64,000 nucleotides of DNA from Eonycteris spelaea (lineage: Eukaryota > Chordata > Mammalia > Chiroptera > Pteropodidae): assembly GCA_003508835.1 (NCBI GenBank), contig PUFA01000105.1, positions 4,092,001 through 4,156,000 of the forward strand. Direction: 5' to 3'. Position numbers and translations under genes: made by a program. The notes under the pieces are model-generated. The model saw only the letters and a program-made list of their open reading frames with translations, did not search any database and was not told the DNA's origin. This document shows, one piece after another, positions 44,201 to 55,139 of this stretch (the stretch's first letter is position 1; every line of letters starts with the position of its first letter).

Positions 44201-45949
44201 ACTATGATAGTGAAAGGAAAAAATAAACATAATCTCATCTTTCCACATATATTGAGAGTTTTAAAAATTAAGCTAATTTAATCTTATGAAAACTGTGTAG
44301 TTGATTGCAAATCCCACTTAGATCAATAATGTGTATGTGTGTGTAACTCAATAGCATTCTTCATTCTGTAACTTTATCTATTAGCATTTACATTTTGACT
44401 CAGTTATCATAAATCTGCTGTCCACATTTTAAAGGAAACATATTTGAAAATCCTCTTCAGCCCATGCTTCCCCCCACCAACTCCACTAATATACAAAGAG
44501 TATTTAAGATGACAATTTTGGGTTAGCTAAGAAATTTAGACATAAGTGCATTATATAAAATTTCAATTAATAATGAATAACTGTGTTTCAATATCCCATA
44601 ACATGACAGCTGTATCTCCAATAAATGTTTTATTAAAATAAAATAAAAGGTAGGTAATGAGAGAGAGAGAAAGGCCCAGAGGGATCAGTAAGTGGAAAGA
44701 AGGAAGAAAAAGAGTTAAGGAACATAAGGAAGAAAAACAAAGGAGAAAGTTAAAGAGAGGGAAATATATTTTTAAGTGTTAAATATTCAAATAATGTTGC
44801 AAAACAATGTACATTTAACATTTGGTACTGCTATTGAAAGGCTATAAAGCAAGAGCATAGATTTAATTTTAGAAATTCTTTTTTCATCAGAACTAATTGT
44901 TACATGCAGCACCCACTCTAAAAATATGATGTGCATATATGTATCAGAAGAAAGCGTAAACACGGATAAGCCCGTTTTACTGGAAAGTTGAGCTCTCTAA
45001 CATAGAGACATTTTGTGCTTATGTTGTAATCTTACTACTTTCTTTAATTAAGAAAGGCTTAGTCATTTATGGCTGTGACTTTTTCCTGGCCCTGCTTTAT
45101 TTTAATCCCCTAAAATTAAAAGTGAAATTACCTAGAAAAAAAGCAGTGAATATTTGCTTTTCAAAATAAGCATGTTCTTAATTCATAGCAAAGCTCATAA
45201 TTGATTCAAAAAGAAATATTAACAAAGCACACATTGTTATTATCTTTAAAGTATTTACAATTCTAATGTACTACACAAAGGATTAGAATAATTATTATTC
45301 GAAAGGAGCATATGAAATTTGATGACACTACAAGAGTCCAAAAATAGAGAACCAGAAGGCAATATGATTAAAAAGTAAATCTTTCATACAAGTATAAATA
45401 TACGCACACAAGACAACAACATAATGCGCTTCATAATTTTTGTGTATTAAATTCTAATATGTTCAGGTAAATTACCTAAATTGAAATCCTTAAGTAGATG
45501 TTGCTCATTCAGCTTTAAAAATATTTCCTTGAGTATAATTACTTAATATTTTTGTTATCTTTCCAATGGCAATTTACAACTACAAATCCATTTGATCACA
45601 TTCTGCATGCCTTACACTTTATTGTTGCTTTACAATTACTTTAAATACCCTGACAGTAATTACATGTGTGATTATATGTGAGAATATTATAAATTGCTTA
45701 TTTAAAAATAAGTGATGACTTTAATAGACCCATTCAGTCCTCTCTTAGTTTCATAGGGAAAACATTTTTTTGACCTCATTAGCCTCATCCTTGGTACTAG
45801 TCACTTGTCCCCTTTCTGCACTGCCCAAACTACTGGCCCTATGGTAGGTACCATTTCGCAGTCTTAGTAACCACATATGAATATATACCTCGGCTGATAG
45901 TTCTTAAGGTATTGCATGCTAATATAGAAATTTCCAAAGTTTTTAATTC
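41221..45949. other. Unassigned AT-rich desert
   Basis: About 4.7 kb with no recognised repeat or gene. Open frames up to 77 codons (for example 41424-41657) show no protein features. A polypurine stretch lies at about 44660-44760. Confidence 0.5.
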
Positions 45950-46130
45950 TAGCAGAGAATTACAGAATCACAGATATGTATGGAACTTTAAAAAGAATTT
46001 AGTACAATCCCCAAATTTCACAAATGATAATTGTGATAAAAGAGTTTAAGTCACTTGGTCTTGTCACATAGCCATTTAGGACAGAACAAAACGTGGAATT
46101 TCCCAGGAGGGTTCAGTCCTCCCAAAACTT
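45950..46130 (-). repeat. MIR- or CR1/L3-like remnant
   Basis: 'gaattacagaatcacagatatgtatggaactttaaaaagaatttagtacaatccccaaatttcacaaatgataattg' resembles the 'gaatcatagatt...agctggaagggacc...agtccaaccccccattttacagatga' module of old CR1/L3-type ends or inverted MIR. Diverged. Confidence 0.4.
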
Positions 46131-46289
46131 CTCAGCACGTGTGCATCGTCACATATACATGATAAAATTGTACGTTTCTTTTCTTTTGCTTTTATTCTTT
46201 ACATATTTTTAAGACAGTGAGAAAATGGTCTGTTTTTTCTTTCCATATGTGAAACATAGGTTTGTTTTCCAGTTTCATCCATTAGGCTT

Positions 46290-46485
46290 GACTAGTGGTG
46301 ACCAGAGGGAAGTGGGAGAGGAAGGAGGTAGATAAAGGTAAAGGAGTCAAATATTTGGTGACTGAAGGAAATCTAACTATGCGTGTTGAACACATAGTGC
46401 AATATATACATATGACATACTGTTGAATTGTACACTTGAAACTTATTGGATATTATTGATCAATATCACTCTAATATATTTTTTA
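46290..46485 (+). mobile_element. Lineage-specific L1 3' end
   Basis: Forward L1 3' UTR: 'ctagtggtgaccagagggaagtgggagaggaaggag', 'caaatatttggtgactgaaggaaatctaac', 'gttgaacacatagtgcaatatatac', 'gttgaattgtacacttgaaacttattgg' and 'tgatcaatatcactctaata'. It is the sense-strand counterpart of the tails at 25.1 and 58.2 kb, 5'-truncated to about 200 bp. Confidence 0.75.
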
Positions 46486-47605
46486 ATATTATGTCTGCCT
46501 TAATTGAGTGTATAGCCCAAAATAATCTTATTGCTAGAGTAAACTGAAAAATAGTGTCTGTTAAGCAACTTATGATATAGCTTTGGTGGAATTTCAAAGC
46601 GCACTCTATATTTTTTTCCACAGTGAACTTATAAGTCTTCTATGACATTTAGGCATGTTGGCATGAAGTAGAACAAAAGATCCCATGTGGCATTTCCAAA
46701 AGAAGCGTAACATGTGTACTTTGATCACCCTATGTACATGTTATTCGACTGGCACCATTTTAATTTTAACTGTAGCATGCCCATCTGCCTCCAGATGTCA
46801 ACTTTCATCCCACCATGGTGTCTGAAACCATTATTAAGGTCACTTAGGGAATCGAGGTTCTTTTAGAATACATGTGTGTGTATGTATGTCTGTGTAATAA
46901 GCAGTTGCAAAAGGCATAGCACTTATTATTTATATACTTACATAAAATCAACAGTTGTCAGAGGAAAATAGAACATTGTAGTACTTGGATGTAATATGTC
47001 TAGATGTGTTGGATAGATGTTCCCAGGGAATTTAATATTTGGAAAAAAAAAAACCTGATTCATTCTGGAAGAAAGCTGAAAAGAAAGGTGATATAGATGT
47101 AAAGCAGAAAAAATTTGTCAGAAGCAAAAATACTATGTCCTTTTCTCAATTTCGCTCCTGTTTAAATGACTCTTAAGAAGGAATCTGGGTATATATGCCC
47201 AAAAAGTAAATATGTTTCCTCAAATAATTTCTTAAAACACTACAGAAAATCAAATTTATTATTTTTTTTTCTGATAGGAAAATAAGTATATTCATTTCAA
47301 TAGAGTCCCCGAAGACTCTCAGGAATAGAACTCATGCAAAATTATATTAATCTCCAGGAATACAGTGACACATATCAGCATGTCTGCATTTTGATGGAAA
47401 ACAATGTGTTGAGTGCTACAAAATTTCTTGAGAAAACTTTTTAGGACAAATGTTTTAGCCAACTTAAGACAATTTAAGCTTAATTTTACTTGCCTATTGC
47501 TTCTAACAAGTAAGTCCTAATGGCTGGAGGTGGGACATGTAGATAGTATGTGAATAAGGACCCTTTAGGATGATTGATAGGTCCAGCTCACTGTTTGTTT
47601 ACAGG
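46486..47605. other. Unassigned noncoding sequence upstream of the promoter
   Basis: Nothing assigned. A short (TG)n/(TATG)n stretch lies at about 46872-46896. Confidence 0.5.
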
Positions 47606-47610
47606 TTTAA

Positions 47611-47655
47611 GCTGTCAGGAATCTGGCCTGACAGCCCCACTTTCTCTAGCTGTCA
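47611..47655. promoter_or_regulatory. Hairpin with clustered CTGTCA/TGACAG half-sites
   Basis: GCTGTCAGG at 47611-47619 and CCTGACAGC at 47627-47635 form a perfect 9-bp inverted repeat with a 7-nt spacer. A third CTGTCA lies at 47650-47655. TGACAG/CTGTCA is the core bound by TALE homeodomain factors (MEIS, PREP/PKNOX, TGIF). The block is about 1 kb upstream of the promoter and less AT-rich than its surroundings, which fits a small cis-regulatory element. The role is inferred only from motif clustering. Confidence 0.35.
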
Positions 47656-48086
47656 AGGCCCTTAGAGCCTCCCTGGGACAAGAAACATCACATATACTGA
47701 GAGAACTGCTAAAGGCTATGAACCGCTTCCAGCATTCCCATCTTTCGTAGAATAACTGATATATTAGACATAATCAATATTGCAGAACCTCCAGGGTTCT
47801 GGCAGTGGAAGTTGAAGCTGAGAACTTTCACTTTTTCTCGTTACTAAATGATGGGTTTTTTTAGCCTTGGAATCTCCAAATCCACTCATATTTAATGAAA
47901 TATTTAAACCATAAGAGCGAAAAGGGAGGGTTCTGCAGATTTTACCATAACACATATGAAGCCTGATACCTATACTGCACTCATATGACAAATTAAGAGA
48001 ATATTATTTGCGGATGATGTCAAGCATCTCACGCTTGCACATTTTCTTTCCGTGCGCAAAGCATTTTCTTTTTTTTTTTCTCTCCA

Positions 48087-48088
48087 GA
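48087..48088 (+). promoter_or_regulatory. Possible splice acceptor upstream of the main promoter
   Basis: A long pyrimidine tract (about 48065-48085) runs into CAG at 48085-48087. This is an almost ideal acceptor that could serve an alternative transcript starting further upstream and joining the first-exon region. No donor or upstream exon was identified, so the use of this site is unknown. Confidence 0.25.
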
Positions 48089-48575
48089 ACAAGTTTCTGC
48101 TGCAGTGACTCCCTCTAGCAGTTGCGTGAACCGAGCAAAGGGAACGCACACCGCTCACATCCTTCCAATAAACAAATGGCAGGAGAGGGAAAGTTTGCTT
48201 AGAAAGATGAAAAGGATCGGGGATTTTTATTTTGATTTTTTGAGTGGTGGAATAGATTTATTCTATTTCCCCATCCATCCTCTCCTTCTGCCTGCCCAGC
48301 TTCTCCTCTCTGCCCCCTCCCCCGCCCATCTTCCTGCCACAGCTGTGGCGGCAGCGATCTTTGGGGTACACAGAAACGGCAGTCCCAGCGAAGGCACAGG
48401 CTCGGGCGACAACGACAGCCTTTAGTTTCTTCAAGACTGGTTTGGTGGTGGTGGATTGTAAAGCCCAATGATGCCCGCCCGTTGATCGTAAGCCTGGATT
48501 CCGTCTCGATTGTCTCGGCTGACCCTAACAAAAGCCCAGGCAAGGGGGCGGACCCACACCTCTCGGGGAGTTGAT

Positions 48576-48594
48576 ATGCAAAACAGTTACGTCA
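48576..48594. promoter_or_regulatory. Octamer-like site and CRE variant
   Basis: ATGCAAAA at 48576-48583 is one base off the POU octamer. TTACGTCA at 48587-48594 (TGACGTAA on the minus strand) is a CREB/ATF-type CRE variant. The 3-bp spacing and position just upstream of the GC box make them plausible core-promoter-proximal elements, for example for activity-dependent transcription. Confidence 0.5.
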
Positions 48595-48598
48595 GCGG

Positions 48599-48616
48599 TG
48601 GGGGGTGGGGCGCGCC
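48599..48616 (+). promoter_or_regulatory. GC box / CACCC-type site
   Basis: A run of G with one T (GGGGGTGGGG type), then GGCGCGCC. It fits Sp/KLF-family binding and lies directly after the CRE variant. Confidence 0.5.
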
Positions 48617-48709
48617 TGGTTGAGTGGCAGCAGCTCCCGCTTAGGGAGGAGGCGCGAGAATCAGCCTGGTTCAGTGACTGAGACAAACTGTAGGTGAGCG
48701 GAGCTGGTG

Positions 48710-48726
48710 CTGTCCACGGTGCTGAA
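48710..48726 (-). promoter_or_regulatory. RE1/NRSE site for the REST repressor
   Basis: On the minus strand the sequence is TTCAGCACCGTGGACAG, a perfect match at all 17 positions to the RE1 core TTYAGMRCCNNRGMSAG, with AGCACC continuing like many validated sites. REST binds such sites through its zinc fingers and represses neuronal genes outside neurons. The site lies inside the candidate first exon, about 120 bp downstream of the CRE variant, a position known for several REST targets. A perfect RE1 match is very unlikely to fall by chance in this small GC-rich interval. Confidence 0.85.
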
Positions 48727-48993
48727 CCTGGGACGCTCGCGGACAGGTTGCTCCAGCCCCTCGAGGCAACGCCCTCTTGCACCCTCTGTGCCCCGCGGGA
48801 CCGCTTCACCAGCAGGACTATATCAACTTGACAAAGGAGTGAGGTATCGGACGTGGGAGAGAGTCCTCTGCTTGCCACCTGGGCGCCCATTCAGGCGTGA
48901 CTTTGGAGATTTCTATAGTTGTAAACCAAACTATTTACATCTTTCCTCAGCTAAGAGGATCTTTTTAGGTTTTTCTTCTTCTTCTTTTTTTTA

Positions 48994-49065
48994 ATGACTG
49001 TTACTATCGTGATTTATATATCCACACCATTTAGGGATCTTTCTGGGAGACTTTTTGACTGTTAA
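48994..49065 (+). CDS. Upstream open reading frame, 23 codons
   Basis: ATG ACT GTT ACT ... TGT TAA gives a 23-residue peptide starting MTVTIVIYISTP. It is the first ATG of the candidate leader exon and its start context is weak (T at -3, A at +4). It ends six bases before the end of the exon. Such leader frames usually reduce translation of the main frame. I do not claim that the peptide has a function. Confidence 0.4.
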   Translation: MTVTIVIYISTPFRDLSGRLFDC

Positions 49066-51913
49066 AATAAGGTAAGAAAAATAATATTGTTATAAATGAT
49101 TACAAATGGGGGAGTAATGCAGACAGAATTTAAAAGCAAGTTATGATAATTTTTAAAATTTGAAATGGGACTTTTGGCAATGAGTGGAATAATTATTTTA
49201 ATAATTGCTATTACTGTTATTATTACAAGAACATCTATTGGTGATTATGCACTGAATTCTAGAGGGGAAGTTGAGGGCTTTGTGGGTTTTTTGTGTGAAG
49301 TTAATGTCATCATGTTACATCTTGTTTTATAAATATAAATATTTGTAGAGCAACATTTCCAGCATGTCTCAAAAAACCAGAACCCATTCAAGGCAAACCC
49401 CCAAGCATGTTAGTAAATTACATTAAATAAATTGACCAACAAGTTGTTTAAAACAAATGCAATCTTGAAAAAAAATACATATGTGTGGGCTAATCTCTGA
49501 TTAGTTAATATTACCTCTGGTATCTAAAGCATAGACTACAAAGTGCAGAGCTTTCTTAGTTTTGGAGGGGAGGTGGTAGGGATAGAAGCATTTATACCAC
49601 GCAGGGTTCATTTAGATATGCCATTAAGTAGTAGATCCAAATAAAACTTATGAAACTCAGTCTCAGAATTCTATGCCCCAAGGTCATGTGTATTTCTAAG
49701 TTGTGGGCTATTTGTTCTTCTATTGACTAGTAAATGTCACCCCTCCCATCCCCTTAGGTTATAGGTGGATACTAATGGGAAGCTCTGATTTAATAATACA
49801 GTTTTAGCTTCTATTATAGTTGCTACTGCTGTTTGTAATTGAATGGAAGTGGGAAGTGTGGGCTGAGAAAATATCTCGCTATTTCGGCAATGTTTAACCT
49901 CTTGCATGCTTAACAGAGAGCTTTTCTCTACTTAGGAGGTTTTCTTTTGAAGCTATGTTCCTTTTGTCAATTGGCAGTCTGTTCTGAGTGTATATGGAGA
50001 AATAATTCCATGCAGAAAACCACCAAACACTACTTCTCATGTGAACAATTATTAAATGATAGAAGTTAGCTGGTGCTCTGTATTTCTTATTACTTCTCAG
50101 ACTTTACTTGACAGGCATGATGGTTTGTCTGATAAACAGAATTATGACCTTTCATTTATGTCATTCTGTAACATTAGATTAAATGTAAATGATGGCTGGA
50201 AACACTGGGGTGAGGTTTCCTTTACATTCCAGGGAGAGAGTTCAGGTTGTGACAAGATGTCCTATGTTAATAGGAATGGGTAAAATGTAAGCTGTTTGAG
50301 AGTTAATAGGTATCACTCAACTGACTAGGTAGGGCTCTGTTTTTCAGCAATTAAAGAGTACACTAAGTTTCAATATTTTGTATTTTTAATTATCACAAAA
50401 AATTTTTACTCTAGTTGCATTACACTTACAAGGATAAACTTTAGCTTTAGAGTTTATGATTTGAAATAATTCTTCTGGGTAGATTTTTTTTTCATTTTAT
50501 TCACAGCACAGTCCTGCATGAGAGTGAGTGATTGTTAGAGAAATGTATATTACTGCAAACACTCGAGGTCAAACGTAAATCCTTTTAAGTGGTTCCCATG
50601 TTTTACCCTAAGCAGATGTTCTTTGTAGGATTTCTGTCAGTCATGTGATCTTATGTTAAATATTGTTACAAAATGTTTAAAGACTGTGGAAGTAGAGGAC
50701 CCAAAAGGGATAGTGAGACACTGGGCTATGAATCTTATACAAAAATCTTCCTTTGAATATATAAGAATCATTTTTGCCTTTTATATATTTTGAAATTTTC
50801 TCTTTAAAACTAATTGTATTGGTATAAATACTCATACTGTTGAATTTCAAACACAATATGGCTTCTTATAAGTTCAATTTTATTTTTTCTTTATTGTATT
50901 GACACATCAACATATATTTTAATTTTACCACTTACTTGAAAGGCAGTGACATATATTAACACTACATTCACCCAAATGTATGACTATCTCGTTGACTTCT
51001 TTTTGCATAAAGTTTTCCAAAATGTCTTTGTTCAAGTACAGACATTGAGCCTGAACTACCAGCACCTGAAATTCTTTTAGATGAAGTTAATATTGTCACA
51101 GTGAGATTATTAAATGCTAAAATCAAAATATGCTATTGGTAATAATGAAATCAGTCAGAGATAGGTTCAATTGCAAATTTAAAATATTCAAAGCATTTTC
51201 CCTGATTTTTTTTTATGTACCTAGCTTTTATATGTTATTTCTGAAGAGGTAAAATTAGGTGATTATAATTACCCCAGAGTTAGCATCTGGGGAGCACTAG
51301 TTAGATATAGAATATTGCTCCTACTATAAACAAATAAAGTTGCCAACTTTGAAGACATCTATGAAAGATATTCAGATGTGGTGACCCTTCATTACTTCTT
51401 GCACCCCAAAGAAATGACCATGTTTTGGAATCATGACTTGCTTAATAAAGGTAAAATTTAAAGGAATACTCAATACCACAACAATGGATAGACTGCTAAA
51501 GCATTAATTCATTTTATTACATAGGCAGCACAAGTGTATGTCATACTTTTTTTTTTTTACTTCAAGGTGATGAACTTTTACAAAGCACATGGAAAAATTA
51601 CTGAAATAATTTATGTCACATGACACACTTAAGTTTTTTTTTTCTTAATCGTTTCTCAGTTTCTTAAGGCACATTGATCTAGATAAGAAATGAAACTAAA
51701 AAAAAATGTTCTGGACAGATGCCTGTTTTTTCCTTACAAATAAGATGAATAACTACATGTGTTTGTTGGAATTTAAGATAAAGGTGAACAATTTGGGTTT
51801 TATTTAACCAAGATTACATAGTTTTTTTTCTTCTATTTGCTAACATGTACATTAGAGAAATACAGAAAGTATTAATAAGCCTGAACTGTGCTAAATAGTT
51901 TGAGTGAATTACT

Positions 51914-51948
51914 TATTTTATAGTAGCTTCTAAAGCTACTATAAAATA
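51914..51948. repeat. Perfect inverted repeat, 16-bp stem and 3-nt loop
   Basis: TATTTTATAGTAGCTT at 51914-51929 is the exact reverse complement of 51933-51948; the loop is CTA. A partial third copy (TATAGTAGCTA) follows at about 51947-51957. The stem would make a strong RNA hairpin or DNA cruciform. Confidence 0.95.
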
Positions 51949-52442
51949 TAGTAGCTACATTTAAGATATTAGGCAAGTAATAGTTTGTTGAGTTCTTCTG
52001 AATAATAACCATTTTCATATGTAATACTCATGTGTCAATGAGGCCAAAAGACCCTGAATAATGTGTTCCTATGAGTCTTTTATATTTATCCCAAATCACC
52101 CTACTAACTTTAATATTTTTTATTACTGACTATATTAGAAAATTCAAAAGACCCTCATGAACTAATAAGCTGGAAAAAAATACTTCCTATTGCTAAGGTT
52201 GTAATGGCTGTGTGACCAATTATCCTTTACCAAACAGACTTAATCACCTTCTGCTTCAGTACCTCCAAGTCCTCTGGGCATAGTTTCCTTAAGGTGAGCT
52301 GTAAGGTCCCCTGTGGAATATCCTAATTTTCCCATCCAGTTGGTCACCACACAACAAAACAATTGGTCCCTTTGTGCTTTCTCTTTGGGATTGAGAAAGT
52401 TAACATGATTATAATGGATAAGATAGTGCGTTTAATAATTCA

Positions 52443-52479
52443 GGATTCCAGGAATCCAATGAGTTTTCCAATGAGTTTT
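52443..52479. repeat. Small palindrome and 12-bp tandem duplication
   Basis: GGATTCC A GGAATCC (52443-52457) is a 7-bp inverted repeat. CCAATGAGTTTT occurs exactly twice in tandem at 52456-52467 and 52468-52479. Confidence 0.9.
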
Positions 52480-52526
52480 TTGAAAGAGGAAGAATTATAC
52501 AATAGATAAACATTTGATATAACAAA

Positions 52527-52560
<34 letters not shown>

Positions 52561-52580
52561 CACGTGTGCACACACGTGTA
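52527..52580. repeat. (TG)n(CG)n(CA)n alternating tract
   Basis: (TG)n runs into CGCGCA and then CACGTGTGCACACACGTGTA. The tract is alternating purine-pyrimidine for about 50 bp with a central 14-bp palindrome (GTGTGCGCGCACAC). It is Z-DNA prone. The minus-strand 69-codon open frame crossing it is an artefact. Confidence 0.9.
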
Positions 52581-55139
52581 TAATTTTTGGTAGCTTTTAC
52601 TCTACCAAAAACATGCAATGAGAATGATCTGGAACATTGGGCAAATGCTACTTAATGTAACAATAATGCACATAATAAGCTATAATACAGTAAATAATTT
52701 TAAGGGAAAATGTGTCTTCTAGTTATCTTTTTTTTTTTTTTAATTTAAGCTAGTATGCTTGAGCACACACCAGTTTTTTGGCATGAAAATGTCATTCAGG
52801 AATTCTCATGCTGATTGGCAAAGGAAGAGACAATTGGAAGTGAAAATTTGCCAGGAATAAGAAACAAAGTGGATGTGTGCATAATGAAAAGTTGCCTACA
52901 TTGATTCTGAGAAAATATGAGTTCTGATAAAGAATTTGAAAGTTATTATCTCAAAAGGGACACTTCAGGTTTATTCTCTAAACATCTTTGGGTAATAAGT
53001 CATGTATTTCTAAGAAATAAATCCTGGATATCTATACACCTAAAACATTTTTATTCCTAGTTAATCATTGTTTTCATGTGTGGATGTGGTAAAATGTGGG
53101 AAGAGCAGCTTAACTCTGAACTTTCTTGCTTTAAAACCAAGTAATTAATATTAATTTAATGTGACTTTTGGTATCAAATTATGTAAATCTCTAAAGCAAA
53201 GTGGTTGCTTAGTGAGTTCATTTGCATGTCAATACAGAGAATATTTTTCCAACTCATAACTGGTTCATAGCACTGCCAGCAATTCTCAAGTACAATGGAA
53301 AAGATTTGAAAGTACTTTTTTTTATTGAGATTTATTTAAATAGATTCATTGCAATTGACAGTTAAGAGAAAATTACTTTAGTGGTATTTTTTCTCTCTGC
53401 GAGTATCACCACCAAAGTAACAATTAAAACATACATATGGTAGCAATTCAAACATACAACCTTGAACTACGTTTCCCAAAGATGATGAGAAAATGAAAAT
53501 AATTTACCTTTCATAGTTGGACCATTTCCACCAAACGTATTAGACAGTGTTTTAATGATCACCAGGGACTTATTTTTCTAATTTCTAAAACCCTAAAAGT
53601 AAAGGTTCTTAATCTCATGAAGGGATAGATGGTCCCATGCACTCTGTGGTTATGTGTCCCTTTATCTCAAAGCCACAGTAATTGCTGTGACCTGGGTGTC
53701 CATTAGATTCTGAACTTGCCTCATTTAGGATCATGGAGGTGGTCGCATTCTTCCTTCCCAAAAAAGAGAACTAGTGAGTTGCTACTAGTAAACACATTTG
53801 CTATCTCGTGATAGATTGATTACCTGTTGATATTTGACCATAAAGTCTTCGAGTCTTGATTTGCTTACACATCTAGGAAGAGGAAGAAGACAGGAAAAAC
53901 ACCATTCAAAGTACTAGTATTTATAGGTATATATTTCATCCAATCAAATCATTTAACATTTAAATAACCATGTAAAAGTTCATGCTATCTTTATTTTAGA
54001 TAAGGGAAAGAAGAAACTCAGATCAAAGCTCTCCACCCCTTCAGCCCATGGTCACGCAAGTAGAAATAGGTGGATTAATCAATTAAATGAAATTCATTCC
54101 TGTTTCACCTACACTGCCCTTTATAGCACCTCTATTTGAGTCACATATTCAACTGGGTTTTTTCTTATTTATAACTCTTTTCTATAATCCCCTCTTTGCT
54201 ACATGTGAATACCTCTTATTATGTTCCCCATTTTTTCCCTTAATTATTGTCATATTCAAATCATTTCATAGCATATATTTTTTAGTAGACCCAATTAGAG
54301 TATACAATAACTGCCTTACGGAGTTTATTCTCTGTATTTAATGTTAAAAGGTGCTATCTATTCCATCTCATAGATTATTCAAAATATTAGCAGCAAGCAG
54401 TGTTTTCTTTTGTCTCTTAAACAGGATAAGAAACAATACAATAAACCGATTAATGCTTCCTAAGAGTTTGAGGGACTTTTTTCTCTAAAAACGTCCTACT
54501 GTACACCAAATTCAGATACAAATACATATTGGAATTGATCCCACTTCAGTTAATTAACATCTGTGTTATCAACTGCTACTCACATTTAAACCTTCAGGTT
54601 ACTTAGTTACCAATATTTCGAATAGTCTAGGAGAACAAATGAGGTAACCAAAATAAAATTAGAAGTTTTTTGAAACAGTACAAAAAGAGGTAGTCTAGTG
54701 TGGGCTCTTGAATGCGTAGGAAAAGTTAAATACTTTATTGTTTCTGGTTTTGTTTGAGCTACAAAAGGAAATATTGACCACCAGTTGATTCTTGTTTTCA
54801 TAGAGCATTTAGGCTGACTGTGTAGGAGAGTTGAGTGCTGGCGGCAGTAATTATAACACAGGTCCCCAATGGGCCACGGACTTGCATCAGATTCTCTAGG
54901 GAATCCTCATTATCCAAGTTTTCAGTGTCCTTATTAAGCAGATCCCAATGGAGAGATAAAAGTTTGGTTTGTGGAGAAAGTTTAACTTAAAAGTGGACAG
55001 GTTTATAGGGCTCTTTTAAACTATGTTACGTTTGAGCTAGCAATATCCAGTGTTTTACTTTTGAAATGAAGCTTGGTATAAACATTTTTATTCTTGAAAT
55101 TTCTGTACTACTTTGTATACAATTCATTTACCTCACTGT

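Larger units (their letters stand above)
48290..48900 (+). promoter_or_regulatory. CpG-rich, TATA-less promoter region
   Basis: The only part of the window with sustained high G+C and many CpG. It contains C-rich runs (48300-48330), the CpG-dense block 48590-48660 with an AscI site (GGCGCGCC, 48609-48616) and another CpG cluster at 48730-48810. No TATA box is seen near the likely start region (about 48600-48700). A CRE variant, GC box, octamer-like site and RE1 lie within 150 bp of one another. The nearest strong donor downstream is on the plus strand, so I read the promoter as plus-strand. Bidirectional activity cannot be excluded. Confidence 0.75.
48640..49071 (+). other. Candidate untranslated first exon of a neuronal gene
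   Basis: The sequence downstream of the CpG promoter ends at AATAAG|GTAAGA, an excellent splice donor with GT at 49072-49073. From about 48640 to 48993 there is not a single ATG. The only ATG is at 48994 and opens a 23-codon reading frame that stops six bases before the donor. The exon therefore cannot hold a main coding start and looks like a 5' leader. The true transcription start is unknown; the left boundary given is a guess from the position of the GC box. A second, weaker internal donor (TAG|GTGAGC, GT at 48694-48695) could create a shorter exon. No downstream coding exon appears in the following 15 kb, so the first intron must be long. The RE1 at 48710-48726 would be inside the exon. 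The gene is not identified. Confidence 0.5.
49072..55130. other. Presumed first intron, no gene seen
   Basis: About 6 kb, AT-rich and largely without recognised repeats apart from the listed hairpin and (TG)n tract. An open stretch around 50056-50283 (75 codons) has an acceptor-like site at 50100 and donor-like GT at 50210-50211, but no domain and no recognisable protein. I do not call it. Confidence 0.5.

Noticed and set aside
48105..48994. Several 95-121-codon open frames on both strands in the CpG promoter
   Set aside because: GC-rich DNA has few stops. The frames overlap one another on both strands, and the plus-strand leader has no ATG until 48994.
50056..50283. 75-codon open frame with acceptor-like site at 50100 and donor-like GT at 50210
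   Set aside because: Considered as exon 2 of the gene starting at 48.6 kb; no recognisable protein, donor is only moderate, and no conservation can be judged.
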